Below are positions 63,258-64,000 of a stretch of 64,000 nt of DNA, one piece after another (the first letter of the stretch is position 1; the number at the start of each line of letters is the position of its first letter). The notes beneath the pieces are model-generated. The model was not told where the DNA came from and made no database searches. It worked only from the letters and a program-made list of their open reading frames with translations. The position numbers and the translations under genes are program-made. The stretch comes from Enterococcus ureasiticus (GTDB lineage: Bacteria > Bacillota > Bacilli > Lactobacillales > Enterococcaceae). The stretch is taken from the NCBI RefSeq assembly GCF_001730285.1, contig NZ_MIJZ01000016.1, forward strand, positions 62,001-126,000, given 5' to 3'.

Positions 63258-63590
63258 TTATTTTTGAGCCTCATGTTTTCGATAGGCAACTAATGCTTGT
63301 TTCATTACTGTGGCACCATCCATTGATCCATAGATATCAGACGTTAATAAAATAGTTGGCTTGTCTACTTTTGCTGCTTCACTTTCAATAAAATTATATT
63401 TATGACTTAGTTGAGGCCCTACTAAAATCACATCATAGTCATCGATGTATCGCTCTAATTTATCAACACCGATCGCTTCCATTGGATAGTCTTTTTCATC
63501 AAGTTTTTGAGATTCTTTCACTACTTTTTTCATAGATTCCATCATCATTGTGGTTGAAAAACCACCTGCACATACTAGTAACGTTTTCAT
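63258..63590 (-). CDS. PTS EIIB, lactose/cellobiose family
   Basis: The 110-residue cytoplasmic protein carries the phosphorylated Cys7 in LLVCAGGFSTTMM and the family segment VDVILVGPQLSHKYN-like DVILVGPQLSHKYN. AGGAGG precedes the ATG. It is 18 nt upstream of EIIC. Confidence 0.92.
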   Translation of the reverse strand: MKTLLVCAGGFSTTMMMESMKKVVKESQKLDEKDYPMEAIGVDKLERYIDDYDVILVGPQLSHKYNFIESEAAKVDKPTILLTSDIYGSMDGATVMKQALVAYRKHEAQK

Positions 63591-63608
63591 TTTGTTTCCT
63601 CCTAAAAT

Positions 63609-63920
63609 TTATTTATTATTTTCTTTTAGCATTTCAATCATTTCTTCAATTAAATCTCTTGCTAAGATACTTGTCATTAGATGATCTTGAGCATGAATCA
63701 TTAATAAGCCACTCTCTCTAGGAGTTCCGTTAATTTCATCCGTGATTAGTTTAGTTTGGACTTCATGGGCAGTTAAGCTTTGCTCCTTTGCTTCTTTCAT
63801 TTTTTCAGCAGCTGCTTCAAAGTCTCCTTTTCTAGCAAGTCGTAACGCTTCAAAAGCTGAACCTCTTGCATCTCCTGCGCTTGAAATTATTTTAAAAATA
63901 TCCATTTCTTGTTCATTCAT
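63609..63920 (-). CDS. PTS EIIA, lactose/cellobiose family
   Basis: The 103-residue helical protein carries the active His76 in MIHAQDHLMTS and the helix pattern of the trimeric lactose-type EIIA. AAAGGG precedes the ATG by 7 nt. It is the first gene of the operon visible; 80 bases of upstream sequence remain in the window without a clear promoter. Confidence 0.92.
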   Translation of the reverse strand: MNEQEMDIFKIISSAGDARGSAFEALRLARKGDFEAAAEKMKEAKEQSLTAHEVQTKLITDEINGTPRESGLLMIHAQDHLMTSILARDLIEEMIEMLKENNK

Positions 63921-64000
63921 ATAAAAACCCTTTCTTTAATAATTTTTTTAAATAGACAATAAATGATTCGTACGTTCTGATTCGAGATAATTCCTCATTA

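Noticed and set aside
1-64000. tRNA, rRNA, CRISPR array, prophage or integrase
   Set aside because: Looked for on both strands by eye; no cloverleaf, spaced direct-repeat array, rRNA-like segment or integrase/portal motif was recognised.

Overview
The window looks like chromosomal DNA of a low-GC Gram-positive coccus, most likely an Enterococcus (E. faecalis-related side of the genus). The grounds are three clusters of WxL-domain surface proteins with DUF916/DUF3324 partners, several Mga-type regulators, many PTS operons, GGAGG ribosome sites, and a glutamate-decarboxylase locus. Species assignment is inference. No tRNA, rRNA, CRISPR array or intact transposon was seen.

Layout. 1-4.1 kb (+): two Mga-type regulators around a winged-helix regulator with a degenerate receiver. 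4.2-7.8 kb (+): WxL cluster 1 (DUF916 protein, large WxL-like protein, small WxL protein). 7.8-14 kb (-): a dinB relic, a zinc-ribbon/DUF975/class-A-beta-lactamase-fold operon, a WG-repeat lipoprotein, a DinB protein and an HdeD protein. 14.6-17.5 kb (-): GntR regulator and cellobiose-type PTS permease. 17.9-18.8 kb (+): GNAT acetyltransferase with a short leader ORF. 19.6-22.2 kb (-): a second winged-helix plus Mga pair. 22.3-23.4 kb: decayed genes and a dispersed repeat. 23.5-31.2 kb (-): an acid-resistance type locus (hdeD paralogue, gadC, YhgE/Pip protein, Ntn amidohydrolase, gadB, small ORF). 31.4-45.2 kb (-): WxL cluster 2, about 12 genes including two signal peptidases, a YfhO protein and two lipoproteins, with two WxL-type pseudogenes. 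45.2-46.4 kb: AT-rich non-coding DNA. 46.5-52.9 kb (-): mannosylglycerate-type PTS/GH38 operon with its PRD regulator. 53.2-58.4 kb (-): broken nucleotidyltransferase, WxL cluster 3 and two membrane-anchored proteins of unknown function. 58.6-63.9 kb (-): a cellobiose-type PTS joined to M24 and M42 peptidases and a MalY/PatB C-S lyase.

The strongest new signals are regulatory and architectural. (1) Five promoters (two hdeD paralogues and three tandem promoters ahead of the amidohydrolase-gadB genes) carry the inverted repeat TKTCG-N7-CGACA exactly 31-32 nt upstream of a TATAAT-like -10 box, suggesting one undescribed activator-controlled acid/stress regulon. (2) The three tandem promoters are copies of a 160-200 bp module, and two copies end in related mini-ORFs of 13-14 codons. 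(3) WxL cluster 2 encodes its own pair of type I signal peptidases, one of which has Arg in place of the catalytic Lys. (4) The 950-residue surface protein gene of that cluster sits between the 5' and 3' relics of a decayed WxL gene. All comparisons are by eye; no database search was run.
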